DNA of 64,000 nucleotides from Bacteroidota bacterium (GTDB lineage Bacteria > Bacteroidota > Bacteroidia > NS11-12g > UBA9320): positions 1 to 64,000 of the forward strand of contig CANIKO010000001.1 in assembly GCA_947468275.1 (NCBI GenBank), written 5' to 3'. Both the position numbers and the translations under genes were made by a program. Under the pieces are notes generated by a model. It saw nothing but the letters and a program-made list of their open reading frames with translations. It was not told the origin of the DNA and did no database searches. This document shows, in pieces, positions 43,108-53,173 of the stretch. Position 1 is the stretch's first letter. Each line of letters opens with the position of its first letter.

Positions 43108-45624
43108 ATGAATTCTTTTATTTATCTAGTTCCCTTATTGGGTATTGTTGGTTTGATTGTAATGGCTTTCAAAAGTGCTTGGGTTAGTAAACAAGATGCT
43201 GGTGATGCTAATATGCAGGAACTTGCCGGTTATATAGCCGATGGTGCAATGGCTTTTTTAAAAGCTGAGTGGAAAGTGTTAAGCATTTTTGTTGTTTTTG
43301 CAGCATCTTTATTAGCCTATTCAGGTACAATTCATGAAGTCAATGGAATCGAAATCCATTCTAGTTGGGTGATATCTATAGCATTTATTATTGGCGCAGT
43401 TTTTTCTGCAACAGCAGGATATATTGGTATGAAAGTAGCAACTAAAGCTAACGTTCGTACAACTCAAGCAGCTCGTACAAGTTTAAAACAAGCTTTAAAA
43501 GTTTCTTTTACTGGTGGTACAGTAATGGGATTAGGTGTTGCTGGTTTAGCAGTATTTGGTTTAGGTGGTTTATTCATCGTTTTCTTAAAAATGTTTAATG
43601 TAGTTGAAGTAAATAGCAATGAAATGAAAACAGCTATTGAAGTGTTAACTGGTTTCTCTTTAGGAGCTGAGTCTATTGCTTTGTTTGCTCGTGTTGGTGG
43701 AGGTATTTATACAAAAGCAGCTGACGTAGGAGCTGACTTAGTGGGAAAAGTTGAAGCGGGTATTCCTGAAGATGATGTTCGCAATCCTGCAACTATTGCA
43801 GATAATGTAGGTGATAACGTAGGTGACGTTGCCGGTATGGGTGCCGATTTATTCGGATCTTATGTAGCAACTATTTTAGCTACAATGGTATTAGGTCAAG
43901 AAATTGTTATTGAAAAAGTAAACGGTATTTATGCAGACGGATTTAATGGATTCTCTCCAGTTTTATTACCAATGGTAATTTGTGGTTTAGGTATTTTATT
44001 TTCAATTGTTGGTACTTGGTTTGTTCGTATTAAAGATGACAAATCAAATGTTCAAATGGCTTTAAATATGGGTAATTGGGCTTCAATGGCTTTAACAGTT
44101 ATTGCTTCTTATTTTATCGTCATGTATATGTTGCCTGAAGGTGTAATTTCTTTACGTGGTGTAGAGTTTACTAAAATGGGTGTATTTGGCGCTATTTTAG
44201 TTGGAACTATTGTTGGGGCGGTCATGAGTATTGTTACAGAGTATTACACAGCGATGGGTAAACCTCCAGTTATGTCAATTATTCAACAATCTTCTACAGG
44301 TCATGCTACTAATATTATTGGTGGTTTAGCAGTTGGTATGAAATCTACTGTAATTCCTATTTTAACTTTAGCTGCTGGTATTATGGGTTCATATTACTGT
44401 GCGGGTTTATATGGTGTAGCTATTGCAGCTGCAGGTATGATGGCCACAACGGCTATGCAATTAGCAATTGATGCATTCGGACCAATTGCTGATAACGCTG
44501 GTGGTATTGCTGAAATGAGTCAATTGCCACCTGAAGTTCGTGAGCGTACTGATAATTTAGATGCTGTTGGTAATACAACTGCTGCTACAGGAAAAGGATT
44601 TGCCATTGCTTCTGCAGCTTTAACATCGCTAGCTCTATTTGCTGCCTTTGTTGGTATTGCAGGTATTGATGCAATTGATATTTACAAAGCTCCAGTGTTA
44701 TCAGGCTTATTTGTTGGTGGTATGATTCCGTTTATTTTTTCTGCATTATGTATTCAAGCAGTTGGTAAAGCTGCAATGGACATGGTTCAAGAAGTTCGTC
44801 GTCAGTTTCGTGAAATTCCAGGAATTATGGAATACACAGCAAAACCTGAATATGATAAATGTGTCGCTATTTCTACAAAAGCTTCTATTCGCGAAATGAT
44901 GTTGCCTGGTGCAATTGCTTTGATTACCCCTATTATCGTAGGATTTATTTTTGGTCCTGAGGTTTTAGGAGGGTTATTAGCTGGAGTAACAGTTTCAGGA
45001 GTTTTGATGGGTATTTTTCAAAGTAATGCGGGTGGTGCTTGGGATAATGCTAAAAAATCATTTGAACAAGGTGTTGAGATTAATGGTGAAATGTTCTATA
45101 AAAAATCAGAACCACATAAGGCTTCAGTAACAGGAGATACAGTTGGTGATCCATTTAAAGATACTTCAGGTCCGTCAATGAACATTCTTATCAAGTTAAT
45201 GAGCATTGTTTCTTTAGTAATTGCGCCATATATTTCAGGTATTGGTAGTACTACTGCTTCTGAAATGGAATGTTGTGCTGAACATGGTGCAAAAACTGAA
45301 ATGAAATGCACCTATAACTCAGGACACGATACAATGGCTGAAGGCTGTGATATGAGCAAATGTCCTAGCATGACCAAAGAGGAGTGTGCAAAAATGTGTG
45401 ATGAAAAAGGGTGTTCACCTGAGCAAAAAGCTGAATGCATGTCAATGTATGGTAAAGATGGAAAATGCACTATGGGTAAAGGTTGTGATATGGATAAATG
45501 TGCTACCATGACTAAAGAAGAGTGTGCTAAAATGTGCAACGATAATAAATGCTCACCTGAGCAAAAAGCGAAGTGCATGAATATGTATGATAAGGACGGA
45601 AAATATATCGGTCCTAAAAAGTAG
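43108..45624 (+). CDS. hppA: Membrane-bound proton/sodium-pumping pyrophosphatase with Cys/Met-rich C-terminal extension
   Basis: 838 residues. The first about 715 form the 16-helix pump: '[18 protein letters not shown]', '[20 protein letters not shown]' (pyrophosphate and Mg binding), and '[11 protein letters not shown]', whose Ala (not Lys) marks the K-dependent class. It pumps H+ and/or Na+ using pyrophosphate. After the last helix, residues about 720-838 are an extra tail with 16 Cys and many Met. It holds two units, 746-786 and 792-832, of the form [20 protein letters not shown]4-CSPEQKAxCM. Known pyrophosphatases end near the last helix, so the tail is unusual. Codon use in the tail resembles the rest of the gene. 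Confidence 0.95.
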   Translation: MNSFIYLVPLLGIVGLIVMAFKSAWVSKQDAGDANMQELAGYIADGAMAFLKAEWKVLSIFVVFAASLLAYSGTIHEVNGIEIHSSWVISIAFIIGAVFSATAGYIGMKVATKANVRTTQAARTSLKQALKVSFTGGTVMGLGVAGLAVFGLGGLFIVFLKMFNVVEVNSNEMKTAIEVLTGFSLGAESIALFARVGGGIYTKAADVGADLVGKVEAGIPEDDVRNPATIADNVGDNVGDVAGMGADLFGSYVATILATMVLGQEIVIEKVNGIYADGFNGFSPVLLPMVICGLGILFSIVGTWFVRIKDDKSNVQMALNMGNWASMALTVIASYFIVMYMLPEGVISLRGVEFTKMGVFGAILVGTIVGAVMSIVTEYYTAMGKPPVMSIIQQSSTGHATNIIGGLAVGMKSTVIPILTLAAGIMGSYYCAGLYGVAIAAAGMMATTAMQLAIDAFGPIADNAGGIAEMSQLPPEVRERTDNLDAVGNTTAATGKGFAIASAALTSLALFAAFVGIAGIDAIDIYKAPVLSGLFVGGMIPFIFSALCIQAVGKAAMDMVQEVRRQFREIPGIMEYTAKPEYDKCVAISTKASIREMMLPGAIALITPIIVGFIFGPEVLGGLLAGVTVSGVLMGIFQSNAGGAWDNAKKSFEQGVEINGEMFYKKSEPHKASVTGDTVGDPFKDTSGPSMNILIKLMSIVSLVIAPYISGIGSTTASEMECCAEHGAKTEMKCTYNSGHDTMAEGCDMSKCPSMTKEECAKMCDEKGCSPEQKAECMSMYGKDGKCTMGKGCDMDKCATMTKEECAKMCNDNKCSPEQKAKCMNMYDKDGKYIGPKK

Positions 45625-45705
45625 TAAAGAGTTGAAAAACTAAAAGTTGAAAATAGTTTAATGGAAGATTAATTTAACTTTTAACTTTGAGCTTATAACT
45701 TAAAC

Positions 45706-46500
45706 ATGCAAATTATATACAAATTTAGAGTTCATTTTGAAGACCATGACGACGTTGTAAGGTTTATTGACATAGATTCTACTTCAAGTTTTTTAGATTT
45801 TCATAAAATAATTCAGGAGTCTATTGGATTTGATAGTTCAAAAGCCTTTACTTTTCAAATGTCTAACGATTTTTGGAGAACAGATGCTCAAATTTGTGAT
45901 TCAGATCCACGTGAAGAATCAACCGTAAAACTGCCTAAACAAACCATTTTAAATAGATTTATAAACGATCCTCATCAGCGATTTATTTATATGTTTGATC
46001 CGGATTTGGTTTGGACATTTTTCATTGAATTGGTTAAAATTCAAAAAGCAGAACCTAATAAGAAATATCCTTTAGTAGCCCGGAAAGAAGGAGAAGCACC
46101 AAAGCAATATAAACTTAAAGGTAAATTGCCTGGAGCCACCGCAAATCTTAACGAATACGATAAAATGGCAGATATGCTTATTGCCAGTCGTATGATGGAT
46201 GATTTAATAGCTGTGGATGATGACGAGGTGTTGGATGGTGAAGATTTGGAGATTGACGAAATTAATACCGAACTTCCTGATATTAAAATACCTGAAATAA
46301 TAAAACCACCAGTGGCAAGAGAACGAGTTTCTTTTGACTTAAAATTTGACGAAGAAGAACTTAAGATTGATGCAGACGATTTGGACTTTTTAGAAGGGGA
46401 GGAAGTAGATGAAGAAGAAAAGGAATTGGATGAAGACGATGAATTAGGTTTCGAAGATTTGGGATATGGTGGCTCGGATGATAATAACGACGATTATTAG
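45706..46500 (+). CDS. pRiA4b ORF-3-like protein with acidic tail
   Basis: 264 residues. The N-terminal two thirds match the pRiA4b ORF-3 family ('IYKFRVHFEDHDDVVRFIDI', 'FLDFHKIIQESIGFDSSKAF', 'QMSNDFWRTDAQI'), a group of unknown role often found on plasmids and in chromosomes. The last 90 residues are strongly acidic and disordered ('EEVDEEEKELDEDDELGFED'). It lies 8 bases before miaA and may share its transcript. Confidence 0.75.
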   Translation: MQIIYKFRVHFEDHDDVVRFIDIDSTSSFLDFHKIIQESIGFDSSKAFTFQMSNDFWRTDAQICDSDPREESTVKLPKQTILNRFINDPHQRFIYMFDPDLVWTFFIELVKIQKAEPNKKYPLVARKEGEAPKQYKLKGKLPGATANLNEYDKMADMLIASRMMDDLIAVDDDEVLDGEDLEIDEINTELPDIKIPEIIKPPVARERVSFDLKFDEEELKIDADDLDFLEGEEVDEEEKELDEDDELGFEDLGYGGSDDNNDDY

Positions 46501-46508
46501 CCAATGAC

Positions 46509-47393
46509 ATGGCTATTTCCCAACCAGTATTAATTGTTGTTTGCGGCCCTACCGCATCGGGCAAAACGGATTATGCCATTGAACTTGCCCAATACTTTAA
46601 TACTGAAATAATATCTGCCGACAGCCGACAAGTTTATAACGAAATTAACATTGGCACTGCCAAACCTTCAGCAGAAAAATTAGCTTTAATTCCCCATCAT
46701 TTTATTAATCATTGCTCCATTCATGATACTTATAACGCGGGTATTTTTGAAAAGGAAGCCTTACAATTATTAGAAAATTTATTTAAAAAACACAAGGTAG
46801 TAATAGCTGCCGGAGGAACTGGTTTGTATATAAAAGCACTTTGTGAAGGGTTGGATGATTTACCTAAAGCCGATGAAAAGTTGAGACTACAACTTCAAAA
46901 GGAATTAAATGAATATGGAGTGGATTATTTATTTAATAAGCTTCAAAAATTAGATAATGAAGGTAGTAAAACTATTGACAGCAAAAATCCGCATCGCATC
47001 ATGCGGGCTTTAGAATTGGTAATTGAAACCGGCCAATCTGTTTTAGAAATTAAAACAAATCCTAAAATTGAACGACCCTTTAAAATTATTAAAATAATGA
47101 TGGACGTTGACCGAGAAACCCTATATCAGCGAATAAATAGCCGAGTGGATGAAATGATACAAGAAGGGTTGGTAGAGGAAGTAAAAAAAGTATATCCTTT
47201 TAAAAATTTAAAAGCCCTACAAACTGTTGGCTATAATGAACTCTTCGATTTTTTTGAAGGTAAATGTTCATTGTCGGAAGCTATTGAAAAAATAAAACAA
47301 CATACTCGAAACTACGCTAAACGGCAATTGACTTGGTTTAGAAATGAGAAGGATTTAATTCTGCATTATCAGTTTAAAAAAGAAACTATTTAG
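46509..47393 (+). CDS. miaA: tRNA dimethylallyltransferase
   Basis: 294 residues with the P-loop 'VCGPTASGKTDYAIELA', 'IISADSRQVYNEINIGTAKP', 'AGGTGLYIKALCEGL' and 'YAKRQLTWFRNE'. It transfers the dimethylallyl group from DMAPP to A37 of tRNAs that read codons starting with U. Length is normal. Confidence 0.95.
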   Translation: MAISQPVLIVVCGPTASGKTDYAIELAQYFNTEIISADSRQVYNEINIGTAKPSAEKLALIPHHFINHCSIHDTYNAGIFEKEALQLLENLFKKHKVVIAAGGTGLYIKALCEGLDDLPKADEKLRLQLQKELNEYGVDYLFNKLQKLDNEGSKTIDSKNPHRIMRALELVIETGQSVLEIKTNPKIERPFKIIKIMMDVDRETLYQRINSRVDEMIQEGLVEEVKKVYPFKNLKALQTVGYNELFDFFEGKCSLSEAIEKIKQHTRNYAKRQLTWFRNEKDLILHYQFKKETI

Positions 47394-47398
47394 AAGCC

Positions 47399-47593
47399 TT
47401 AAACTTTATTTAACTGTTTTTTCTTTGCACTATTTTTAAAAAAATATGGGACAAAGAATATTGCAAAGAAACCAACATAACTGAAAAGTATAATCTTAAT
47501 AGGGTTGTGTTCATCAAATAAAAAATAAGCGGAAACAGAACCTAAAACACAAACAAATACTAAACTAATCAGGAATTCTTTTTTGTGATTCAT
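47399..47593 (-). CDS. Small two-helix membrane protein
   Basis: 64 residues: MNHKKEFLISLVFVCVLGSV, a short polar loop (FDEHNPIK), then a second hydrophobic helix (IILFSYVGFFAIFFVPYFF) and a Lys-rich end. The charge pattern supports a real membrane protein with both ends inside. It is convergent with miaA, with a gap of 5 bases. No family recognised. Confidence 0.5.
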   Translation of the reverse strand: MNHKKEFLISLVFVCVLGSVSAYFLFDEHNPIKIILFSYVGFFAIFFVPYFFKNSAKKKQLNKV

Positions 47594-47750
47594 CTTATGC
47601 TTCTTTCAAATTGTATTTCAAATGTTCCGATTAATTTTTTGTTTAAACAAGACAAAATGTAAATAATTTGTATAGATATTTTGAAGATTAATAAACACTT
47701 TTAAAAACTATCGTTGAAATCTTTTAGTATCTATTAGTAATTGGTTGCAA

Positions 47751-47758
47751 TAAATTTG
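47751..47758 (+). promoter_or_regulatory. Candidate -7 box of the glycosyltransferase gene
   Basis: TAAATTTG fits TAnnTTTG and ends 8 bases before ATG 47767, implying a very short leader. No clean -33 element. Confidence 0.35.
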
Positions 47759-47766
47759 CGGCTGTG

Positions 47767-48882
47767 ATGATAATACTAATTTGGGCGTTGATAGGACTTA
47801 CGGCATTATTTGCGCTTATTCATATTTGCTATTATTTGTTTGTGTTTTCAAAATTTGCTTTTGATAAAACGAATGACAGTAGGATTAACTCAAAAGTTCC
47901 TGTAAGTGTAATTATTTCGGCCAAAAACGAAATTAAAAACCTTCACGAATTTTTACCAATTATTTTAAATCAAAATTATCCTGATTTTGAAGTATTGGTT
48001 GTAAATGATGGCTCATGGGATGATACCGGAGAATATATCGAGGAGCTGATGAAATTGGAGCCAAGGCTAAGATTGGTGGATGTAAAGGTGGAAGAGAAAT
48101 ACCAGAAGGGGAAAAAGTTGGCACTTACGCTGGGAATAAAAGCTGCAACTCATGAGTGGTTGTTATTTACGGATGCCGATTGCAAACCAATTTCTGAAAA
48201 TTGGATTAAAGAAATGAGTGCTGGTATGAGGGATGACAAGGAAATTGTATTGGGTTATTCTCGGTATAAACGGAAAAACTCTTTTCTAAATCTTTTCATC
48301 CGTTGGGAAACGTTTTATACTGCCATGCAGTATTTTTCCTATGCGTTATCAGGCAAACCATACATGGGTGTTGGTCGTAATTTGGCGTATCGCAAAAGTT
48401 TATTTTTTAAAGTTAAAGGTTTTGCAAGTCACCTGCACATTTTGTCGGGTGATGATGATTTATTTGTGAATGAAACTGCCAACAAATCAAATGTTGCTAT
48501 CGTCTATTCTCGTGATTCGTTTGTCGAATCTCAGCCTAAACTTACTTGGGGGAAATGGTGGAATCAAAAGAAACGACATTTTTATACAGGTAAATTTTAC
48601 AAAAGTTCACACAAACGTCTACTCGGATTTTTTAATATTAGTCATATTTTGTTTTATACGTTTCTATCATTAGCACTAGTATTTGCATACAGTTATTGGT
48701 ATATAATAATATGTATTTACTCCTTTAGGCTTATTGTTCAGGGTATCGTTATTTTTAAGAGCATGGATAAATTAAGAATTTCTAAAATATTTAGCTTCTT
48801 TTTGCTGTTTGATATTTTGATGGTCCCTTATTATTTAACAGTCGGTTTTGCCGGCTTGGTTACCAAAAAGTTGAAATGGTGA
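47767..48882 (+). CDS. Family 2 glycosyltransferase, membrane-bound
   Basis: About 371 residues. An N-terminal membrane helix, then a GT-A domain: 'VSVIISAKNEIKNLHEFLP', 'VLVVNDGSWDDT', the metal-binding 'FTDADCKPIS' and the acceptor region 'GDDDLFVNE'. 'QPKLTWGKWWNQKKRH' follows, a (Q/R)xxRW-like motif of processive enzymes. Two to three helices close the chain. It transfers sugars to a lipid or polysaccharide. ATG 47767 is preferred to the GTG one codon earlier. It is a single gene without surface-polysaccharide neighbours. Confidence 0.85.
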   Translation: MIILIWALIGLTALFALIHICYYLFVFSKFAFDKTNDSRINSKVPVSVIISAKNEIKNLHEFLPIILNQNYPDFEVLVVNDGSWDDTGEYIEELMKLEPRLRLVDVKVEEKYQKGKKLALTLGIKAATHEWLLFTDADCKPISENWIKEMSAGMRDDKEIVLGYSRYKRKNSFLNLFIRWETFYTAMQYFSYALSGKPYMGVGRNLAYRKSLFFKVKGFASHLHILSGDDDLFVNETANKSNVAIVYSRDSFVESQPKLTWGKWWNQKKRHFYTGKFYKSSHKRLLGFFNISHILFYTFLSLALVFAYSYWYIIICIYSFRLIVQGIVIFKSMDKLRISKIFSFFLLFDILMVPYYLTVGFAGLVTKKLKW

Positions 48883-48913
48883 TTATCTTAAGGGTGTGAA
48901 ATTTTAATACACT

Positions 48914-49282
48914 TTAATAAACTCCGGTTCTCACCATTACCAAAGTACAAGCTTCCTCCACTTCAATTCCTTTTTCCTCCAGCATTTCTTCAAATTCCGG
49001 ATTTTCAGTGCCCGGATTAAAGATCACCCGCTTAGGATTTAAATCTAAAATTTGTTTATACCAGTGAGTCTGATTTGTAGGATTTACATAAAGTGTAACC
49101 GTATGTACATCCTCATTTTTAAGATGTGAAAAATCTTGCAGAATTGGCAAGCCTTTAACTTCTCCCGGTCTTATTCCTACCGGAAAGACAGGTTGATGAA
49201 TGGACTGTAAAAACTCTACTGCTTTATAAGCATATTTTTCAGGATTGGTATTGGCTCCTAGAACTACCGTTGGTTTGTTCAT
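48914..49282 (-). CDS. CoA-binding domain protein (YccU-like)
   Basis: 122 residues with a Rossmann-type CoA-binding pattern: 'KPTVVLGANTNPEKYAYKAV', 'QPVFPVGIRPGEVKGLPI' and 'VIFNPGTENPEFEEMLEEKG'. Small CoA-binding proteins of this kind are widespread; no reaction is established. The ATG follows the purB stop codon with no gap, so it is coupled to purB. Confidence 0.85.
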   Translation of the reverse strand: MNKPTVVLGANTNPEKYAYKAVEFLQSIHQPVFPVGIRPGEVKGLPILQDFSHLKNEDVHTVTLYVNPTNQTHWYKQILDLNPKRVIFNPGTENPEFEEMLEEKGIEVEEACTLVMVRTGVY

Positions 49283-50623
49283 CTATTTACCTATAAAATT
49301 ATATGGAGAAATATTCATTAGTTCAACTTTTACAGTATCCGAAACCTTTAAATTTTGGATAAACTCGTGAATAGATTCTTTGGTAATTTTAGAATTGGTG
49401 CGGGTTAAATCCTTTAATAATTCGTAAGGTTTTTCAATCTGTTCACGTCTTAGGATAGTTTGAATTGCCTCAGCTACCACCGCCCAATTGTTTTCTAAAT
49501 CGTCTTCAATTTTTGAAGTATTTACAATCAGTTTATTCAATCCCTTCATTATCGATTTATAAGCAATAAGTGAATGAGCCAATGGTACTCCAAGATTTCG
49601 TAGCACTGTAGAATCTGTTAAATCCCTTTGTAGTCTTGACACAGGAAGTTTGGCTGCTAAAAATTCAAACATGCTGTTGGCCATCATTAGGTTGCCTTCA
49701 GCATTTTCAAAATCAATAGGATTTACTTTGTGCGGCATAGCCGAGCTTCCAATTTCACCTTCTTTTATTTTTTGTTTAAAATAATCAAAGGAAATGTAGC
49801 TCCAAATATCCCTGCATAAATCTATCAGGATTGTATTGATGCGTTTAAACGTATCGCATTGTGCGGCTAAATTATCGTAATGCTCAATTTGAGTGGTAGG
49901 AAATGAACGTTTCAATCCTAAACTTTCAACAAACGAGTTGGCAAAACCATGCCAGTTTTTATCAGGATAGGCTATATAATGAGCGTTAAGATTTCCCGTG
50001 GCTCCGCCAAATTTAGCTGAGTAAGGAATATTATTATATTGCTCAATTTGTGTAATAAGGCGATTTGTAAAAACATCTATTTCTTTTCCTAAGCGAGTTG
50101 GAGAAGCTGGCTGTCCATGAGTACGGGCTAATAATGAAATGTTTGTCCATTCGGCCGATAGTGATTGAAGTTTGATAAGCAAATCATCTAAGGCAGGGAA
50201 AATAGTTGAATTATTGGCTTCTTTAAACGATAAAGGAATGGCTGTATTATTGATATCCTGCGAGGTAAGCCCAAAATGAACAAATTCCGCATAATTCCCC
50301 AAACCAAGTTCTTCCAGTTTTTTCTTTACAAAATATTCAACCGCCTTAACATCGTGGTTTGTTATTTTTTCGGTCGCTTTTATTTCTAAGGCATCGGCTT
50401 CAGAAAAGTTTTCGTAAATAGCTTTTAACTTTGGGTATACTTCCGAAATATTTATAGAAGATAATTGAGGTACCGTTTTACATAACTGCGTAAAATATTC
50501 AATTTCCACCTTTACCCTGTATTTTATAAGTCCCCATTCAGAAAGATAAGGGGCCAAATCGGAAGTGGCTTTTCGGTAACGCCCGTCTATCGGGCTAATG
50601 GCAGTTAATTCATTCAATTGCAT
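49283..50623 (-). CDS. purB: Adenylosuccinate lyase
   Basis: About 446 residues of the fumarase/aspartase superfamily. 'LTAISPIDGRYR' at the N-terminus, 'THGQPASPTRLGKEI', 'GATGNLNAHYIAYP' and the signature 'GSSAMPHKVNPIDFENAEGN' show the E. coli-type PurB. It splits SAICAR and adenylosuccinate, releasing fumarate, in purine synthesis. ATG 50623 gives the usual start MQLNELTAI; a TTG four codons earlier is rejected. Confidence 0.96.
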   Translation of the reverse strand: MQLNELTAISPIDGRYRKATSDLAPYLSEWGLIKYRVKVEIEYFTQLCKTVPQLSSINISEVYPKLKAIYENFSEADALEIKATEKITNHDVKAVEYFVKKKLEELGLGNYAEFVHFGLTSQDINNTAIPLSFKEANNSTIFPALDDLLIKLQSLSAEWTNISLLARTHGQPASPTRLGKEIDVFTNRLITQIEQYNNIPYSAKFGGATGNLNAHYIAYPDKNWHGFANSFVESLGLKRSFPTTQIEHYDNLAAQCDTFKRINTILIDLCRDIWSYISFDYFKQKIKEGEIGSSAMPHKVNPIDFENAEGNLMMANSMFEFLAAKLPVSRLQRDLTDSTVLRNLGVPLAHSLIAYKSIMKGLNKLIVNTSKIEDDLENNWAVVAEAIQTILRREQIEKPYELLKDLTRTNSKITKESIHEFIQNLKVSDTVKVELMNISPYNFIGK

Positions 50624-50675
50624 GACGTGGTGCAAAGGTAATTAATTTGGTTGGTTACTTAGGCTTCAAAATTTA

Positions 50676-50903
50676 TCAAGGATCATACTGATTCTTCGGC
50701 TTATCATCCTGCCTCTGTTCTTCAGTTTTTACTCTGAAATCAAGATTGCATTCAAAACAATGGTAAGTCCTTTTTAAAAATGGTAGAGGAAAACCTAATA
50801 CAAAAAAAGAAATAATTATCCCTTTGCCGTTGGGAAGTTTTTGTTTAAAAATTTCTGTTGAACCACATTGGGGGCAACTTATAAGCTGTTTTTCATTTGC
50901 CAT
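50676..50903 (-). CDS. Small zinc-ribbon protein with hydrophobic middle
   Basis: 75 residues. Two CxxC pairs: 'CPQCGST' (about 10-13) and 'CFECNLDF' (about 49-52), separated by a hydrophobic stretch 'GIIISFFVLGFPLPFLK'. This is probably a zinc ribbon on either side of a membrane-associated hairpin. It lies 26 bases downstream of the DUF2007 gene on the same strand. Function unknown. Confidence 0.62.
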   Translation of the reverse strand: MANEKQLISCPQCGSTEIFKQKLPNGKGIIISFFVLGFPLPFLKRTYHCFECNLDFRVKTEEQRQDDKPKNQYDP

Positions 50904-50929
50904 TTTTTAGTAAGAAATAATTCTATCCA

Positions 50930-51307
50930 TTAATAGATTTTTAGTATCAAATAGGCAAGCATGCAAATACCAAAAATCATGAATGAGAAAAATATTATTA
51001 GCCTTTGATTATTTTTATTATTACCAAAATATTTGTTAAATAATCTATTAAAAAGGGAATCTACAACCTTGAAATCTTCACCTTCAGGAACATATCCCCC
51101 TTCCCTTAAAACTCCTTTTGCTTGCTCTGCATCCTCTTTTTTTACCTGCAATCTCACTCCGCCAATAGCATTTGAATAAAATGGATTAGTTTGAAGGGTT
51201 AGTTCGTCCTGTACAAAACACTCTATATTTTCAGATTCAAGCCTTGCTCGCAATACAAGAACGTCCTGAGGATACATGGCTATATAGATGGTTACTAAAT
51301 CTTGCAT
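50930..51307 (-). CDS. DUF2007-like signal protein with C-terminal membrane helix
   Basis: About 125 residues from ATG 51307. 'VTIYIAMYPQDVLVLRARLE' and 'IECFVQDELTLQTNPFYSNA', then 'GGVRLQVKKEDAEQAKGVL', match the DUF2007 (putative signal-transducing) fold, which resembles PII proteins. One C-terminal helix (RLIIFFSFMIFGICMLAYLI) anchors it. The upstream extension is rejected because it adds no domain. Confidence 0.75.
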   Translation of the reverse strand: MQDLVTIYIAMYPQDVLVLRARLESENIECFVQDELTLQTNPFYSNAIGGVRLQVKKEDAEQAKGVLREGGYVPEGEDFKVVDSLFNRLFNKYFGNNKNNQRLIIFFSFMIFGICMLAYLILKIY

Positions 51308-51391
51308 TAAAGCAAAAATAAGTTTTAATGATGTGTTATTAAAAGTGATAGTTTTAATGATTAAATAAGTCTTTAAATAAACCCACAAAAT

Positions 51392-51421
51392 TTTGAAATT
51401 TGTTTATTAAAATTATATTTG
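51392..51421 (+). promoter_or_regulatory. Candidate promoter of the three-gene surface operon
   Basis: TTTG (51392-51395), 18 bases, TATATTTG (51414-51421), a close fit to TTTG-N19-TAnnTTTG. The -7 box ends one base before the ATG at 51423, so transcription should begin inside the first codons and the ATG at 51432 may be the true start. Confidence 0.5.
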
Positions 51422-51422
51422 T

Positions 51423-53168
51423 ATGAGCCTTATGATAAATCTACATTTCATATTGTTATTACAAAAAAGGTTTATCTCTTTTCTGATACTTTTAACTTTT
51501 TTGTCTCAATTTTCTTTTGGCCAACAAAAAAAGAAACCAGTAAATATTTCAGGGGATATGGGAGTTTATGGAGATTTTTATCACATGAATTCTGATACAT
51601 TGGGAGCTGTAGCACCTCGCAGGCCTGATGCTTTGGGTAGATTAGTTGTAAATGTTTCTATAAATATTAAGGACTTTTCAATGCCAATATCAATGGCTTT
51701 ACCCACCGGGCAATTTGGAGTTATACTGCCCAGTGTTCCTAAAATTCCGAATGCTCCATATCTAAATTTTAAAGAACTTGTAAAAAATCCATTAAACCGC
51801 ATTGGAATTGCTCCAAAATATAAATGGTGTCAAGTTTTATTAGGTTCTCAAATTCCTCACTACTCAGAATTAAGTGTTGGCGATTTGGCAGTGTTTGGGG
51901 CAGGTGTTAATTTAACTCCAGGCAAATTTAGGCTTTCTGTTTTTTCAGGTACTTCTCAAATGGCGGTGCAGCAGGATACTACAAAAAATATACAAGGTAT
52001 TTATGCTAGAAAAATTCATTCAGCCAAAATTGGATTTGGTCATGAGGATTCATCCCACTTTTATTTAATTGGAAGTATGATGAAGGATGATACATCCTCT
52101 TTAAAATTTAAACCCACAACCTTAATGCCTCAAACCGGGATTTTAACAGCCATTGACTTTAGGATTAAATTAAGTAAAAAGTCTTATGTAAAAGGAGAAG
52201 TGGCTGGTTCCGCATTTACAAGAGATATGCGTTCTAAGGAATTGCCTTCTTTTTCGCCATCTCCTCCAAAGGATCTTTTTAATCCAAAGGAATCTAGTCG
52301 ATTTGATTATGCCTCGGTTCTTAGCATTGGCCGTGACGGAAAAAACTTTGGAATTAAGGCAACAGGCCGTTATTATGGTGATGGCTTTGTCCCAATGGGT
52401 TACCCTTTTTTACAAACTGACCGATTGGAGTTAACTGTTGATCCAAGATTTCTGTTGTTTAAAAATAAGATTCAACTTTCTGGTTCTATAGGAATAAGGG
52501 TAAATAACCTTTCTGGAATTAGAGCTACAACAACAACTCAAACCATCGGTTCGGCCAACCTAAATTTACAAGTAACCGAAAATTTATCACTGGCAGGTTC
52601 TTATTCCAACTTTGGATTTAGAAACTCTGTTTTGAACGACACGTTTCGGGTTGAAATGGTTACTGAATCTTGGAGCGTTAGTCCATCCTATAATTTACAG
52701 ACCAAATCAAGTATGCATAATTTCACACTTATGTATGCCCAAAATGTGTTCAATGATTTTAATACAGTTACGGGTAAATTAAACAACAACGATGCCAGCA
52801 ACGGAGCATTTTCATACATGCTTTCCATGTTAAAATCGCCTTTTTCGGCCAATACTTTGATTAGTTATTTTGAAAATAATACTTCCTATGGAAAGCTAAT
52901 GACCAAAGCAGTAAACGTTGGTTTTGGTTACAAATTTTTTAAAAAGAAACTAAGCACAACAGCAGGACTTACTTATGCTGATAATACTTTAGGCGCCACT
53001 TCATCCGGCTCACAAATTATGACTTTACTTGGAGTGAAATATACAGTTAAGAAGAAAATATCATTTGCTCTAAACGGCTCGATAAATCTATTTGAATTTG
53101 GAGACAGCCGCCCGGGTATATCCTATCGCGAAAATTTATTAAGAACCTCTATTACTTATAAATTATAA
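51423..53168 (+). CDS. Outer-membrane beta-barrel-like protein of a surface operon
   Basis: 581 residues (or 578 from ATG 51432). Signal peptide with cleavage near 'FSFGQ'. The mature protein starts 'KKKPVNISGDMGVYGDFYHM' and then shows repeated amphipathic beta strands such as 'FGIKATGRYYGDGFVPMGYP', 'LSLAGSYSNFGFRNSVL' and 'SFALNGSINLFEFGDS'. The last residues 'LLRTSITYKL' end in an aromatic-type strand, as in outer-membrane barrels. No TonB box or OmpA domain. It is 5 bases before the TANFOR-like gene. It may be the outer-membrane partner of the two secreted proteins downstream. Family not recognised. Confidence 0.7.
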   Translation: MSLMINLHFILLLQKRFISFLILLTFLSQFSFGQQKKKPVNISGDMGVYGDFYHMNSDTLGAVAPRRPDALGRLVVNVSINIKDFSMPISMALPTGQFGVILPSVPKIPNAPYLNFKELVKNPLNRIGIAPKYKWCQVLLGSQIPHYSELSVGDLAVFGAGVNLTPGKFRLSVFSGTSQMAVQQDTTKNIQGIYARKIHSAKIGFGHEDSSHFYLIGSMMKDDTSSLKFKPTTLMPQTGILTAIDFRIKLSKKSYVKGEVAGSAFTRDMRSKELPSFSPSPPKDLFNPKESSRFDYASVLSIGRDGKNFGIKATGRYYGDGFVPMGYPFLQTDRLELTVDPRFLLFKNKIQLSGSIGIRVNNLSGIRATTTTQTIGSANLNLQVTENLSLAGSYSNFGFRNSVLNDTFRVEMVTESWSVSPSYNLQTKSSMHNFTLMYAQNVFNDFNTVTGKLNNNDASNGAFSYMLSMLKSPFSANTLISYFENNTSYGKLMTKAVNVGFGYKFFKKKLSTTAGLTYADNTLGATSSGSQIMTLLGVKYTVKKKISFALNGSINLFEFGDSRPGISYRENLLRTSITYKL

Positions 53169-53173
53169 AACTT

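Noticed and set aside
45096-45578. Minus-strand frames opposite the end of hppA
   Set aside because: They mirror the Cys/Met-rich repeat codons of the real gene and show no independent coding features.
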